This document shows positions 9,680 through 17,880 of a stretch of DNA of 64,000 bases, piece after piece. The notes beneath the pieces were generated by a model. That model saw nothing but the letters and a program-made list of their open reading frames with translations, was not told where the DNA came from and did no database searches. The DNA comes from Clostridium scatologenes. GTDB taxonomy: Bacteria > Bacillota > Clostridia > Clostridiales > Clostridiaceae. Location of the stretch: positions 4,030,001-4,094,000 of the forward strand of contig NZ_CP009933.1 in assembly GCF_000968375.1 (NCBI RefSeq). Reading direction: 5' to 3'. Every line of letters begins with the position of its first letter. Position 1 is the stretch's first letter. The position numbers were made by a program, and so were the translations under genes.

Positions 9680-9759
9680 ATTATAAGTGTGAATATCTAC
9701 ACAACTAAAACTATCAAGGTTAATAGCAATATTTCAGATAGTATTGCTGGCTATGGCTC
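9680..9759 (-). other. Short spacer with hairpin and promoter-like sequence
   Basis: Downstream of the recombinase the arms AGCAATA and TATTGCT (about 9723-9748) form a hairpin, a weak terminator candidate. On the minus strand a TATAAT box with AGGAGG follows just before the start at 9662, so the DNA-binding protein probably has its own promoter. Confidence 0.4.
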
Positions 9760-10623
9760 TTAAAATACATTTACAGCAGACTTTAATTTATCTATGTTTG
9801 AATGAGTATAGATACTTGTAACCTTTAGACTGCTGTGTCCTAAAAGCTTTTGTACTTGTACAAGATTCACATTCTCATCCACAAGATGAGTTGCAAAGCT
9901 GTGTCGAAGAATATGGCAAGTCACCTTTTTACTCCATCCAAGTTTTTTGGTAGCAGCAGCAAGTTCTCTGTTCATATATTGTGATGATAGCTTACCAGTC
10001 TTAGTATTAGCAAAGAAGTTGTTCGTTGCTACATTGGGTCTATCATTTTCTAAATAATTTTTTAGGTAAGGATAAAGTTTGTCACATATAGGCACTAATC
10101 TGTCCTTATTTCCCTTACCAGCTATAACGTGAATTACCTTATTGTCAAGGTCAACAGTATCCAATGTAAGGTTTAAGCATTCTGAAATTCTGAGTCCAGT
10201 CATGTACAAAGTTCTTACAGTAAGGTTAATCAGTGGATGCTTGATTACTCCAAGCAGCTCTTCTACTTCCTCATCTCTAAGACACACACGTTCCTTCTGC
10301 TGTAACTTGATGTTTTCAACAGATAGTGCCACATCTCTTTTCACTATTTCTTTCTTGTAAGCCCAGGAAAAGAAAGAACGTAGAGTGTAGAGATTTCTAC
10401 TCCTAGATGCTGGTGCATTGTTCCTTTCTTCCTTCAAATACATCAAAAAACCTTCAATATCAGTAGAAGTAACATCTTCTACATAAGGTTCGCAGTTATA
10501 CTTTCTTGATAAATACATTCCAAACTGCTTTAAGTCTTTTCCGTAACCAACTATTGTTTCAAGGCTTCTATCAATAGTATCCATGTACTTGAGAAACTTT
10601 TCTCTTCCTTCATTTAATAACAT
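9760..10623 (-). CDS. Tyrosine recombinase / integrase (XerC/D-like) of the accessory element
   Basis: This 287-residue enzyme has the N-terminal SAM-like core-binding domain and a C-terminal catalytic domain. The family's residues are visible: Arg in MTGLRISECLNL, the Lys/beta-hairpin region VIAGKGNKDRLVP, His-x-x-Arg in HILRHSFATH, His in LLGHSSLKVT and the nucleophile Tyr in SIYTHSN. It is complete and close to the usual 300 residues. The ATG at 10623 has GGAGG 8 bases upstream (the GTG at 10629 is too close). It is distinct from the recombinase at 18665-19564. Its promoter shares a motif with other mobile genes here (10647-10670). Likely the integrase of this element. Confidence 0.88.
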   Translation of the reverse strand: MLLNEGREKFLKYMDTIDRSLETIVGYGKDLKQFGMYLSRKYNCEPYVEDVTSTDIEGFLMYLKEERNNAPASRSRNLYTLRSFFSWAYKKEIVKRDVALSVENIKLQQKERVCLRDEEVEELLGVIKHPLINLTVRTLYMTGLRISECLNLTLDTVDLDNKVIHVIAGKGNKDRLVPICDKLYPYLKNYLENDRPNVATNNFFANTKTGKLSSQYMNRELAAATKKLGWSKKVTCHILRHSFATHLVDENVNLVQVQKLLGHSSLKVTSIYTHSNIDKLKSAVNVF

Positions 10624-10646
10624 TTTCACTACCTCCTTTGTTATTA

Positions 10647-10670
10647 CTAAAGATATAATATATACTTAAA
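10647..10670 (-). promoter_or_regulatory. Shared mobile-gene promoter motif, copy 1
   Basis: On the minus strand the motif reads TTTAAGTATATATTATATC. It matches closely 16543-16567 and, less closely, the identical sites before the two module genes (about 4917-4940 and 20215-20237). Consensus TTCAAGTATATATYATATC. The constant position 25-95 bases before starts suggests a promoter or operator. Confidence 0.45.
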
Positions 10671-10764
10671 TTTTCTTTAGTTACTAATTAGCTACATCAA
10701 CTAGTAAGCACTAACTTTTGGTATCTCTTTTTTCATATTGTACTGGACTCTATTGCAAAAGTGC

Positions 10765-10805
10765 AGGGCAAAAAGGGCGATTGAAGTTTCCGCCCTACTA
10801 GCCCT
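10765..10805. repeat. Double inverted GGGC/GCCC palindrome, copy 2
   Basis: AGGGC-N4-AGGGC-N13-GCCCT-N4-GCCCT, 29 bases past the stop of the acidic protein gene and about 140 bases upstream of the recombinase start. All four half-sites are perfect. The loop ends in GTTTCC as in copy 1. Confidence 0.8.
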
Positions 10806-10833
10806 CTATTTTTTAGCATATGTTACCCATTTA

Positions 10834-11490
10834 CTATTTTTTCTTTGGAATATACTTTCTTACAGCTACAATATTATCCCACACATTTCCTTCACTATCT
10901 GTACTGTGTTCTATGGATACCTTAGCTTTCTTACCCTCTAGTTCCTTTAGATTGAAGTTGTCTCCAGGTTCAGCACCTAATATTCCTTTTACTATTGGAT
11001 ATAGTCTACTTTTTGAGTCTAAGCTCTTATTTGCATTAAAGGTCACTTCTACATGTTCACCTGTATCTGGATTCTTAATTTTAAACTTCAATCCAATATT
11101 TACCCAAGGTTTTCCATACTTACCTGTGAGCTTTCTTTCAGCTGAAACCTCTGTTAGCAAACCAATGTACTCTCCCTCTTCTAATTTAGATTTTCTTTTT
11201 TCCTTTTTAACAGTATAGAGGTCATCCATCTCATCTGTTTCTTCATCTTCTATTTCCTCCTCTTCGTCATCTTCTTCTGCTTCTTCTTCTAAGTCTTCAT
11301 CAGATTCATCATCTGAATAATCTTCTGCTTCCTCTGTTTCTTCACTATCTTCTGCATCATCAATTTCATCTTCCATGTCCTCTGCTTCAGTATCTTCTAT
11401 TACTTCCTCAACTTCTTCTACATCTTCCTCAACTGAAAACTTCTTTGTAGTATCCATTTCAGTGATTTTTCTATTTGGTTTCTTTAACAT
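10834..11490 (-). CDS. Acidic protein with possible ssDNA-binding (OB-fold-like) C-terminal domain
   Basis: About residues 12-85 are an extremely acidic Glu/Asp stretch (EEVEEVIEDTEAEDMEDE and similar). About residues 95-215 are a compact domain: EEGEYIGLLTEVSAERK, then PWVNIGLKFKIKNPDTGE, VEVTFNANKSLD, LEGKKAKVSIEHSTDSEG and VRKYIPK. Its strand pattern resembles phage single-strand-binding proteins of the DUF669 type; this is a weak resemblance, not a firm assignment. The gene precedes the recombinase and follows the prim-pol on the same strand, so a replication role is plausible. The ATG at 11490 is taken because AAAGG lies 9 bases upstream; the ATG at 11499 touches it. Confidence 0.5.
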   Translation of the reverse strand: MLKKPNRKITEMDTTKKFSVEEDVEEVEEVIEDTEAEDMEDEIDDAEDSEETEEAEDYSDDESDEDLEEEAEEDDEEEEIEDEETDEMDDLYTVKKEKRKSKLEEGEYIGLLTEVSAERKLTGKYGKPWVNIGLKFKIKNPDTGEHVEVTFNANKSLDSKSRLYPIVKGILGAEPGDNFNLKELEGKKAKVSIEHSTDSEGNVWDNIVAVRKYIPKKK

Positions 11491-11583
11491 TTCAATCATC
11501 CTTTCATTTTGTGATATAATAAGAACAAGAATATTGTATCTAGCATAGTGTCACCACTTGTGACCTCCTATACTTAATTTTGG

Positions 11584-11617
11584 AGGGCAAAGAGGGCTGG
11601 CGTACCCTAATAGCCCT
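11584..11617. repeat. Double inverted GGGC/GCCC palindrome, copy 3
   Basis: AGGGC-N4-AGGGC-N6-ACCCT-N4-GCCCT, one mismatch, 42 bases past the prim-pol stop and about 90 bases upstream of the acidic-protein start. Confidence 0.75.
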
Positions 11618-11658
11618 GCTGAATCCATAGAGAAAAATATTTTGGCGAGTATTTTTCT

Positions 11659-14436
11659 CTATTTTTCTTCTGAATCAAGTGCAATTCTTTTTAGATGGAG
11701 CAGTCTAAGACGTTCAGTTTCCTTTTGCCCTACCTTTTTGGGTACAGCTTTTTTAGGACACCTTTGAACTTTTCCCTCACCGCTTTTCTCTGTTTGGATC
11801 AGTCCTGCCTCATCCAGTTGCTTCCATAGGGTTCTTTCAAGGATTGGAAACTTTTGTCCTCTTGAAGCAAGAAATTTGTTTACTGCATTGTAGGTCACTT
11901 CAGGTCTTAGATAGTAGAAGTTATCGTCCTTCCAGCCAATGGTTTCTCCTGTAGTAAATAGTGTATCCTGTGATGCTATCTGCTTTAGTGATTCAACTCT
12001 AATCTTTCCAGAAATCATTAATTCCTTTAGTATTTTTACAAAAATTTCTACAGGCTTTTCTTCATTTACAATCGAATTCTGTTTTAGTATTAGTGCTGTT
12101 AGGACTTCTTCGGATTCTTTCTTTAGTATTTGGATCTCTTCTTCACTGCACACTCCAGCAAACTTGAAGTATTCTAGCATAATTTCAAAGGCTATGGCAA
12201 GCCAAGCTGCTGCTTCTCCAAGTCTTCCATGTGCTGCTGACTTTTGAAAATGTTCTCTTTTCTCTGCAAATTTTTCAGACAGGGTATTGGGCAGCTCTTC
12301 CATTTGGGGAATCAGCCATTTTATATAGCCTAGCATAGCCTCAGCCAGTAGACTAGATTTATTTTGTGCTTCCGTTAATTTTTCTAAGTCAACATCTCCT
12401 TGAAGTATTTCTACTCCCAAGAATCTTGCAACAGAGGATTGGCCTACTGGAATGTCCTCACCTGTAACAATTGCCTCCCCTCTTGGTGGATACTCTTTTT
12501 GAAATTCAATAGTAGATTTCAGTCTACCTCTGCCTATTCTGTCTCCGAACATTCTCAAAATTCTCTGAGCAATTTGTGCCATTTTTTCAGATTCATACTT
12601 CGATGATTCTGGGTGATAATCATCTATTAATAACACTGTGTCCTTGGTAGCAAAGGATTTTCGCTCAATGGCGTTAGCAGTATCCTTGAAGCTAGCTGGT
12701 GGCGTTTTTCCGTTGAACTTTCCAAAGTGGCAAAGGAAGAGCAATGCTGTTGTGGTTTTTCTAGTTCCAGTTCCTCCGTATAGCCAAACTAAGAAATTCG
12801 GTTCTATACCTGCTCTTTTGAATGCATCATTAAGCGGTGCAAGGTAACATAGTGCTAAAAGAGGAATAGTTACTACTTTAGGAGCTATTTCAAGTAATGC
12901 CTTGCTTGCATTTACAGCCTTTTTCAAGTCATTGACTTTCGATGGCAGCACATATTTTTGAAGCCCTTTTTCTACTTCAACTGTAATATTGTCTGAACCT
13001 ACGCATCCATCTGAATGCAGATACACCCATTTTCTATCTATTAATCTTTGCCAGCCTAAGTGGGTGAAAATTCTCAATTTTTCAGTGTCTAAAGCCATAT
13101 TCTGAATAGCATCTCGACACTGGTCTTTCTTTCCCATCCCTGCTCTGATTGATGCGCCAATGCCCCAAGCTTTCATGACCCAATTCATACTAAGAAAATC
13201 AGCGGCTGAGACATCAATTGCTGGAAGACTTTGTCCTCGTTGTAATCCTTCAATTCTAAAACTTCGCTCCTCACTTATACCATCATCCCTTATAATTTCA
13301 AGTTCGGGCTTTGCAACAAAATTAGCTATTGTGTAAGGATTGCCTTTTTTATCGTATCCACAAAGGTTGCCATCTTCATCAATATCATATTCTGCTACAG
13401 TTTCTAATGCTTCAAGATAAGGTCTATAAGCCGTATCACTTGGAGGAAGTATTGATGTCATATCCTTAATGAATGAACCGGGACTATTGGTTATGTTACC
13501 TTCCTCATTTTCATTTACTTTACAGAAGCATTTTTCAACATCGCACTCATCGCAACTAAAAGTAATACACCTTATCATTGCTCCGCCGTTTGGCATCTCA
13601 TCAATAAGCTTTGAAACTCTTTCCTCGCTGCGTTCATCATGCTTTGTAGATAGCTTTGAAAATTCCATTGCAGCATCACCATGACCTGCTGAAACTAGAA
13701 GTCTTACCCACATGAACCAAACACCTTCAGCAAGCCCCTTAGTTTTTTGAATCTCTAATGCATTTTTAAAGTTTGTACATCTTCTAGATAGTCTTTCAAA
13801 TACTTCTTCAGCATCGGAGATATTGCCATTATCCTCTTTTGCTTCTTGCTTTACTACCTTAGCTTTTTTAGTTATCTTCCCTGTCATTAAGTCAAGCATC
13901 CATTGAGGAGCATCAGCAAGTTCTATGTCCTTATAGCTTTTATCTTTGTACCACTTGTACCTTCCACCATTAGGGTGAATTGAAGGAGGCAGAATTGTTT
14001 GCTGACCATCTCCCAGCAAGGCTATCTCGCTATGATCACCTTCCAAAGTTTCAACGTACTTTTTTGTAGCAACACCATCGGGCACTTTGTAAAGGTATCT
14101 TTTCCCACCGCCAGGAGTTTGAAAGCTCCAAGTAGTTGGTATGTCTCCTTTACTCAGCTTCTTTAGTCTTGATATTGCTGCTTCTCCATCAATGTCTATA
14201 CCTATTATTCCTGAAGTACTTCCAAGTGCTAGCCCTACATTCATTTCAGACCAATTATTAGCCCATTTTTCTACTTCCTCACTATTTGGTGGCTGTCTGT
14301 TTTGCCAATCTTTTATTAAAGGTATTTTACCGTTACATGGAATTATCGGTAAGCCCAATTCAACATAATGTATCATGGCACCTAAAACTGATTTCCTTAC
14401 CGATGTCTTTTCAGTTTTTTTTCCACTTCTGTTCAC
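11659..14436 (-). CDS. Prim-pol / DUF927-type helicase fusion (replication protein of the element)
   Basis: About residues 25-190 form an AEP-type bifunctional primase-polymerase domain (LPIIPCNGKIP, the catalytic GIDIDG, WSFQTPGGGKRYLY, LGDGQQTILPPSIHPNGG). A middle region carries clustered cysteines (CDECDVEKCFC). A DUF927-type ATPase follows, with Walker A GGTGTRKTT and Walker B VLLIDDYHPES. At 925 residues it has the size of phage- or plasmid-borne prim-pol/helicases that start DNA replication. The GTG start at 14436 has AAGGA only 1-2 bases away, so a later start is possible. Its presence, with an integrase and without a relaxase or structural genes, marks the region as a replicating integrative element or satellite. 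Confidence 0.82.
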   Translation of the reverse strand: MNRSGKKTEKTSVRKSVLGAMIHYVELGLPIIPCNGKIPLIKDWQNRQPPNSEEVEKWANNWSEMNVGLALGSTSGIIGIDIDGEAAISRLKKLSKGDIPTTWSFQTPGGGKRYLYKVPDGVATKKYVETLEGDHSEIALLGDGQQTILPPSIHPNGGRYKWYKDKSYKDIELADAPQWMLDLMTGKITKKAKVVKQEAKEDNGNISDAEEVFERLSRRCTNFKNALEIQKTKGLAEGVWFMWVRLLVSAGHGDAAMEFSKLSTKHDERSEERVSKLIDEMPNGGAMIRCITFSCDECDVEKCFCKVNENEEGNITNSPGSFIKDMTSILPPSDTAYRPYLEALETVAEYDIDEDGNLCGYDKKGNPYTIANFVAKPELEIIRDDGISEERSFRIEGLQRGQSLPAIDVSAADFLSMNWVMKAWGIGASIRAGMGKKDQCRDAIQNMALDTEKLRIFTHLGWQRLIDRKWVYLHSDGCVGSDNITVEVEKGLQKYVLPSKVNDLKKAVNASKALLEIAPKVVTIPLLALCYLAPLNDAFKRAGIEPNFLVWLYGGTGTRKTTTALLFLCHFGKFNGKTPPASFKDTANAIERKSFATKDTVLLIDDYHPESSKYESEKMAQIAQRILRMFGDRIGRGRLKSTIEFQKEYPPRGEAIVTGEDIPVGQSSVARFLGVEILQGDVDLEKLTEAQNKSSLLAEAMLGYIKWLIPQMEELPNTLSEKFAEKREHFQKSAAHGRLGEAAAWLAIAFEIMLEYFKFAGVCSEEEIQILKKESEEVLTALILKQNSIVNEEKPVEIFVKILKELMISGKIRVESLKQIASQDTLFTTGETIGWKDDNFYYLRPEVTYNAVNKFLASRGQKFPILERTLWKQLDEAGLIQTEKSGEGKVQRCPKKAVPKKVGQKETERLRLLHLKRIALDSEEK

Positions 14437-14481
14437 TTCCTTTTTTAGTTTTCAAAGAACTTTTTTTCTGTCCTAACTTTA

Positions 14482-14991
14482 CTAAATGTCAATCTTATAA
14501 TTAGCATCTAAAATTATTATTTTTTTCGAATAGTTGAAATTATCTTTTGTAAACTTAGGTTCTAAATATTGAATGTCATTACATATTTCGTAAAAATAGT
14601 AATTGCACTCCCTTGCTTTCATGCTTGGACTGATTTTTAGCTTAACTTCTTTAATACTCTCAATATATTTTGAGAACTCTAAGCACAAATCTACATATTC
14701 CTCATAAGTTTCGCATAACACTGGCTTTTTAGGAATCCATGTGATAAGTATCCTATTACTGAAGGATTCAATAGCAGCTGGCTTTATATCACACAATTCC
14801 AGATAAGCCTTTATATTTTTTAGTCTTTCAGTTCTTTCCCTCTGACTATCATTTATAAGGGTTTTTGGATTAGATATCTCTAATACTGCTGAAAGCCTAT
14901 CATACAATTTAGGTCGGCAAACTTTAGATTTGAATGAAATATCACTTTTTAGTACCTCATTTTTCTTTTCTGCATTAGCGTTTTCGTTCAC
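14482..14991 (-). CDS. Hypothetical protein of the accessory element
   Basis: No family recognised. The product (about 169 residues from the GTG at 14991, which has AAGGAG 10 bases upstream; TTG 15012 is less likely) is lysine-rich. It has a helical middle (RERTERLKNIKAYLELCDI) and a beta-rich C-terminal part ending KKIIILDANYKIDI. It is encoded directly upstream of the prim-pol gene on the same strand (45-base gap), so co-transcription and a replication accessory role are plausible. Confidence 0.55.
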   Translation of the reverse strand: MNENANAEKKNEVLKSDISFKSKVCRPKLYDRLSAVLEISNPKTLINDSQRERTERLKNIKAYLELCDIKPAAIESFSNRILITWIPKKPVLCETYEEYVDLCLEFSKYIESIKEVKLKISPSMKARECNYYFYEICNDIQYLEPKFTKDNFNYSKKIIILDANYKIDI

Positions 14992-15138
14992 TTTTACTTC
15001 ACTCCTTATCAAATTTTTGTTGATTAATACTCAAATCGCTTAGTAAGAAATAATTGTTTCTGTATCATGTATGTATAATACACCCGTATCAAAAGCCTGT
15101 CAACCGTTGAAAACACTTGGTTTTACCATTGCATTTAT

Positions 15139-15172
15139 GTATTATTATTCATTATTTTGGTATTATTATTCA
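15139..15172. repeat. 13-base direct repeat at two-helical-turn spacing
   Basis: GTATTATTATTCA occurs twice, starting 21 bases apart, upstream of the 14991 start. This spacing puts both on the same DNA face, typical of regulator-binding sites. No regulator can be assigned. Confidence 0.5.
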
Positions 15173-15418
15173 ATATTTATATTTTTTCAGACGTATGTGA
15201 TTGTGGATCTATGGAAAAAGTTTATACATTACTTTTTCGCTTATGTACTAAGCACCTGCAGCGGAAAATACCTGTTTTGAATGCATTTTTCCATTTTATG
15301 TAACCTTAGTAATTTCCAATTTTCCAAAAAATATTTTTTTATTTTTGTTTAATTTTCAGTTAAAATTGTTTTTTTCTTCAAAAACACATACTCTTCATCT
15401 ATCTCACTCTTTTTTTAT

Positions 15419-15455
15419 AGGGCTTTCAGGGCACTTTTCCCGCCCTCTTTTCCCT
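15419..15455. repeat. Double inverted GGGC/GCCC palindrome, copy 4
   Basis: AGGGC-N4-AGGGC-N9-GCCCT-N4-TCCCT, one mismatch. It lies separate from, and about 40 bases beyond, the true terminator at 15496-15524. This supports a role other than termination. Confidence 0.75.
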
Positions 15456-15495
15456 TCAGCATTCCACAATAGTGCAACTTTACTAATATGCTTAC

Positions 15496-15524
15496 AAAAA
15501 AAAGGCAGCCTACATTCAGCTGCC
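15496..15524 (-). terminator. Intrinsic terminator after the 48-residue gene
   Basis: On the minus strand GGCAGC, a 9-base loop and GCTGCC are followed by eight T residues, a standard rho-independent terminator directly downstream of the small gene's stop. Confidence 0.85.
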
Positions 15525-15532
15525 ACATAGTA

Positions 15533-15679
15533 TCACTTCCACTTATTAGGTAGAAAGTCCCACAATGTTTCAAAATCTATTCCTGCTTCATTTGATACTT
15601 TCATTGTTGCCTCGATTGCATTCATTCCACCCACTATGATTAATATTATCCTTGCTATCAGCATCAGTATTTCCGCCAT
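15533..15679 (-). CDS. Small membrane-associated hypothetical protein (48 residues)
   Basis: The ATG at 15677-15679 has AGAGGAG about 10 bases upstream. The product begins MAEILMLIARIILIIVGGMN, one hydrophobic segment, followed by an amphipathic acidic tail ending LWDFLPNKWK. No family recognised. It lies 16 bases after the DUF960 gene, with a strong terminator right after the stop, so it is the end of a DUF960-containing operon. Good signals at both ends make it a likely real small gene. Confidence 0.65.
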   Translation of the reverse strand: MAEILMLIARIILIIVGGMNAIEATMKVSNEAGIDFETLWDFLPNKWK

Positions 15680-15695
15680 TACTTATCATCTCCTC

Positions 15696-16001
15696 TTAAT
15701 ATTCTTCAGCCAACATCATAGTGGAATATGTCCCATCATCTATCACAAATATCTTTGCCTCTACCAATTCATTAGAGATTACTCTATAGCTCTTACTGTA
15801 TTCTGATACTCCCTGTCTATGTTCTATTTTTTGAAAAAATATATCATCTGATCTTTCCTTGGTTAGCTCAAAGCTCTGCAAATAGTCCAATTCCTGTCCT
15901 TGCTCCTTTAGTGTATCTATGCAATTCCACAGGAACAATTGCAGCTCTAGCGGTATTTCCTCCTGTATCCCTTTTGTTATGAATTTATCATTGTCAAACA
16001 T
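15696..16001 (-). CDS. DUF960 family protein
   Basis: The 101-residue sequence starts MFDNDKFITKGIQEEIPLEL, and later has FVIDDGTYSTMMLAEEY. This is the full DUF960 pattern known from Firmicute phages and integrative elements; function unknown. Length is usual for the family. GAGGA lies about 9 bases before the ATG. It is followed by the 48-residue gene in the same operon. DUF960 genes are a marker of mobile elements, which agrees with the setting. Confidence 0.8.
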   Translation of the reverse strand: MFDNDKFITKGIQEEIPLELQLFLWNCIDTLKEQGQELDYLQSFELTKERSDDIFFQKIEHRQGVSEYSKSYRVISNELVEAKIFVIDDGTYSTMMLAEEY

Positions 16002-16034
16002 CTTCTCTACTTCCTCTCACTCTAATTTTGGTAC

Positions 16035-16078
16035 AAAAATAGCACCTAATCCCATTACTTTGAGATTAGATGCTATTT
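16035..16078 (-). terminator. Intrinsic terminator after the 133-residue gene
   Basis: Arms AAATAGCATCTAATC and GATTAGGTGCTATTT on the minus strand close a 12-base loop and run into TTTTTG. It overlaps the stop codon region of the upstream gene. The match is nearly perfect. Confidence 0.75.
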
Positions 16079-16474
16079 GTTTTCATTTATCCAGTTTTCT
16101 ACTTCTTGACTAAACTTGCCACTTTCTAGGAATATGCTTAGTGCGTATTCATTGTTGCAGATCACACAAGCAGTGATTACTGTACAATCTGCTAGTTTCT
16201 GTTCATTTATCCATTCTGGTGTAGCTCCTAACAGTCCATTATCCTCTGGATTTAATCCTATTTCTGATAGGTCTGTTACATTGTCTCCTGCTTCAAGCAG
16301 TGCTATTATACCACTATCTACTAATGAGAATTCTTCTAGTGATATTCCTTCTTCTTCACCTATGTTTTTATAGATATGCTTAAAGTGCTGTTCTATTTCC
16401 AGCAGTATGTCCTCTTCCACTGATGATGCCTCCTTTAGCAGCTTAATGTCATTTAATGTTTTTATTGTCCTCAT
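16073..16474 (-). CDS. Hypothetical acidic protein of the accessory element
   Basis: 133 residues, acidic, with no recognised domain. It shows a helical N-terminal part (NDIKLLKEASSVEEDILLEIEQHF) and a C-terminal part with LADCTVITACVICNNEYALSIFL and EVENWINENK. The ATG has GGAGG 9 bases upstream and the gene has its own terminator. Its promoter region carries the motif shared with the recombinase gene (16543-16567), so it is probably controlled together with it. Function unknown. Confidence 0.6.
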   Translation of the reverse strand: MRTIKTLNDIKLLKEASSVEEDILLEIEQHFKHIYKNIGEEEGISLEEFSLVDSGIIALLEAGDNVTDLSEIGLNPEDNGLLGATPEWINEQKLADCTVITACVICNNEYALSIFLESGKFSQEVENWINENK

Positions 16475-16542
16475 TTTTTCATCCCTCCATTCTTATTATG
16501 TTCCTTTATGTTTCAGTGAAGCAACAATCATGTATTATTCTT

Positions 16543-16567
16543 CTATAGATATGATATATACTTGAAA
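16543..16567 (-). promoter_or_regulatory. Shared mobile-gene promoter motif, copy 2
   Basis: On the minus strand TTTCAAGTATATATCATATC followed by TATAG, 69-93 bases upstream of the 133-residue gene. It matches the recombinase upstream motif at 10647-10670 with few differences. Confidence 0.45.
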
Positions 16568-16631
16568 TGTCTATTGTTTTTCATTATCAATTGGTATAGA
16601 TGTAGGTATTAATATTATACTTTCTATTTTG

Positions 16632-16673
16632 GTGGGCTAGTATGGCGAAACGTCAGCTGCCCTCTTTGCCCAC
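16632..16673. repeat. Double inverted GGGC/GCCC palindrome, copy 5
   Basis: GTGGGC-N4-ATGGC-N12-GCCCT-N4-GCCCAC. The outer arms stay complementary although changed (GTGGGC/GCCCAC instead of GTAGGGC/GCCCTAC), a compensatory-looking change. It lies 71 bases past the stop of the 84-residue gene. Confidence 0.75.
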
Positions 16674-16743
16674 AAAATTATTATAAAAAAGAAACACTAA
16701 TGTCTAATTACCTTTAAACATGAATGTTTCTTAATATTTATAT

Positions 16744-16998
16744 TCAATATCCTCTTTTCTTCAAAAGATACCCTGCCGCCATTTTCATGTCACCAGAACT
16801 TGTTTGATATATTCTTTTTAACTCATCATCACTTTTGTTATCTATATTATGAGCTAATCTTAAGATACGATTTTTATCTTTATCTCTTTTGTCTGCTTCA
16901 TTATTTAAAAAATCCAGAAACTTTTTTGAAAGCTTAACGTTGTCATCATCACCAAATTCTTTCGCTATCACATCTTTTAATTTTCTAAGCAATCCCAA
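16744..16998 (-). CDS. Hypothetical small charged protein
   Basis: 84 residues from a TTG start with AAGGGGG 7 bases upstream. It is helical and highly charged (KKFLDFLNNEADKRDKDKNRI), ending with MKMAAGYLLKKRGY. No family recognised. It sits in a row of small genes between the HTH regulators and DUF960; the zinc-ribbon gene ends 34 bases upstream, so these may be one transcript. Confidence 0.5.
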   Translation of the reverse strand: MGLLRKLKDVIAKEFGDDDNVKLSKKFLDFLNNEADKRDKDKNRILRLAHNIDNKSDDELKRIYQTSSGDMKMAAGYLLKKRGY

Positions 16999-17032
16999 AT
17001 TTTCACCCCCTTTTATCCAAACATAATTTTAC

Positions 17033-17215
17033 CTATTCATCTACCTTTCCTGTCCCATGACATTCTGGACATGGTATTTTACCAGTACCACCACAAGCTG
17101 GACATGAACCTTGTATTGTTACATTACTATGGTCATATGTACCATAAGTCATTCCGTAGTCCTCACACTTCACTATCTTTTTACCTCTACATACTGGACA
17201 TATTTCTTTAGCCAT
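17033..17215 (-). CDS. DnaJ-type zinc-ribbon small protein
   Basis: 60 residues containing CPVCRGKKIV near the start and, after a linker, CPACGGTGKIPCPECHGTG. These are CxxCxGxG repeats like the cysteine-rich zinc domain of DnaJ, without a J-domain. It could bind two zinc ions and act as a small chaperone-like or nucleic-acid adaptor; function unknown. GAGG lies about 6 bases before the ATG. Such mini-DnaJ zinc proteins are common in mobile regions. Confidence 0.65.
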   Translation of the reverse strand: MAKEICPVCRGKKIVKCEDYGMTYGTYDHSNVTIQGSCPACGGTGKIPCPECHGTGKVDE

Positions 17216-17287
17216 ATTATTACCTCTTTCTTTGTTTTATTTGAAATATAAATTAATTTTATATATTTCATCTTCCATAATTATTAA

Positions 17288-17452
17288 CTATCTCTTAAGT
17301 ATCTTATATACACTTCCTATTACAAGGGCTGGTATACCAAATATAACAAAAATCCTTAGAAATATAAGACCTAGATAGCCTAGTAAACTTCCTATGAACA
17401 TTACTAACCAAACAACTCCAAATATTAATAGTGCACTAAATATAAGTTTCAT
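17288..17452 (-). CDS. Small membrane protein with two hydrophobic segments
   Basis: The start is set at ATG 17452 because AGGAGG lies 7 bases upstream; the ATG at 17482 has no site. The 54-residue product (MKLIFSALLIFGVVWLVMFI, then a Gly-containing turn and FVIFGIPALVIGSVYKIL) is two membrane segments with a basic end. No family recognised. It lies between the HTH gene and the zinc-ribbon gene on the minus strand. Confidence 0.5.
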   Translation of the reverse strand: MKLIFSALLIFGVVWLVMFIGSLLGYLGLIFLRIFVIFGIPALVIGSVYKILKR

Positions 17453-17523
17453 CTTTACTCCTCCTATAGCAATTTTATTCATTTACATAATAGTGAAATA
17501 CAAATTTTTCACTAATCTATTTT

Positions 17524-17715
17524 CTACAAAAATACCTTAATATCAATTTTTAATGCCCTTGCTATCTTGTCCAATGTTTTCAAAGATGGACTTGAGCGGT
17601 TTGTTTCTATGTCTGACAGGAATGTATTGGAAATACCTGCCTTTTGAGCTAATTCATATTGCTTTAAGCTTTTCTTGAGCCTTTCAGATTTTATTTTTTC
17701 ACCTATATTATCCAA
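17524..17715 (-). CDS. XRE-family HTH regulator (small, Cro-like)
   Basis: About 63 residues, an entire HTH_3 domain: IGEKIKSERLKKSLKQYELAQ-A-ISNTFLSDIETNRSSPSLKTLDKIARAL. TTG at 17715 is preferred (GGGG 8 bases upstream); the GTG at 17724 overlaps the ribosome site. It faces the second HTH gene across a 165-base control region, the layout of phage cro/cI pairs. It probably starts the minus-strand transcript of small genes and may repress either promoter. Confidence 0.75.
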   Translation of the reverse strand: MDNIGEKIKSERLKKSLKQYELAQKAGISNTFLSDIETNRSSPSLKTLDKIARALKIDIKVFL

Positions 17716-17739
17716 AAATACCACCCCACAATATTTATT

Positions 17740-17880
17740 ATACGATAATTGCGTAAAAATACAATATTTTTTACGTAAATAAACAATATTTTATGTTTTT
17801 TATCAATCAATTTTACAAATTACCTAAATTTGTTTATACTAAAATCAATACGTTATTTACGGATTTTTAAGGAGGTTATT
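17740..17880. promoter_or_regulatory. Divergent control region between two HTH regulators
   Basis: For the plus-strand gene a consensus promoter is visible: TTTACA (17812-17817), a 17-base spacer and TATACT (17835-17840). TTACG half-sites recur: TTGCGTAAA near 17750, the palindrome TTTACGTAAA at 17770-17779, and TTATTTACGG near 17853 over the probable start site. They are likely operators for one or both HTH proteins, giving a lysis/lysogeny-like switch for the element. Confidence 0.6.

Larger units (their letters stand above)
14992..15532. other. Long noncoding stretch of the element with tandem operator-like repeats
   Basis: No credible gene. It contains a 13-base direct repeat GTATTATTATTCA at 15139-15151 and 15160-15172 (21-base period, two helical turns). 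It also contains palindrome copy 4 (15419-15455) and a terminator (15496-15524). Position upstream of the hypothetical and prim-pol genes makes it the best candidate for a control region or replication origin, but no iteron array or DnaA-box cluster is visible to me. Confidence 0.5.
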
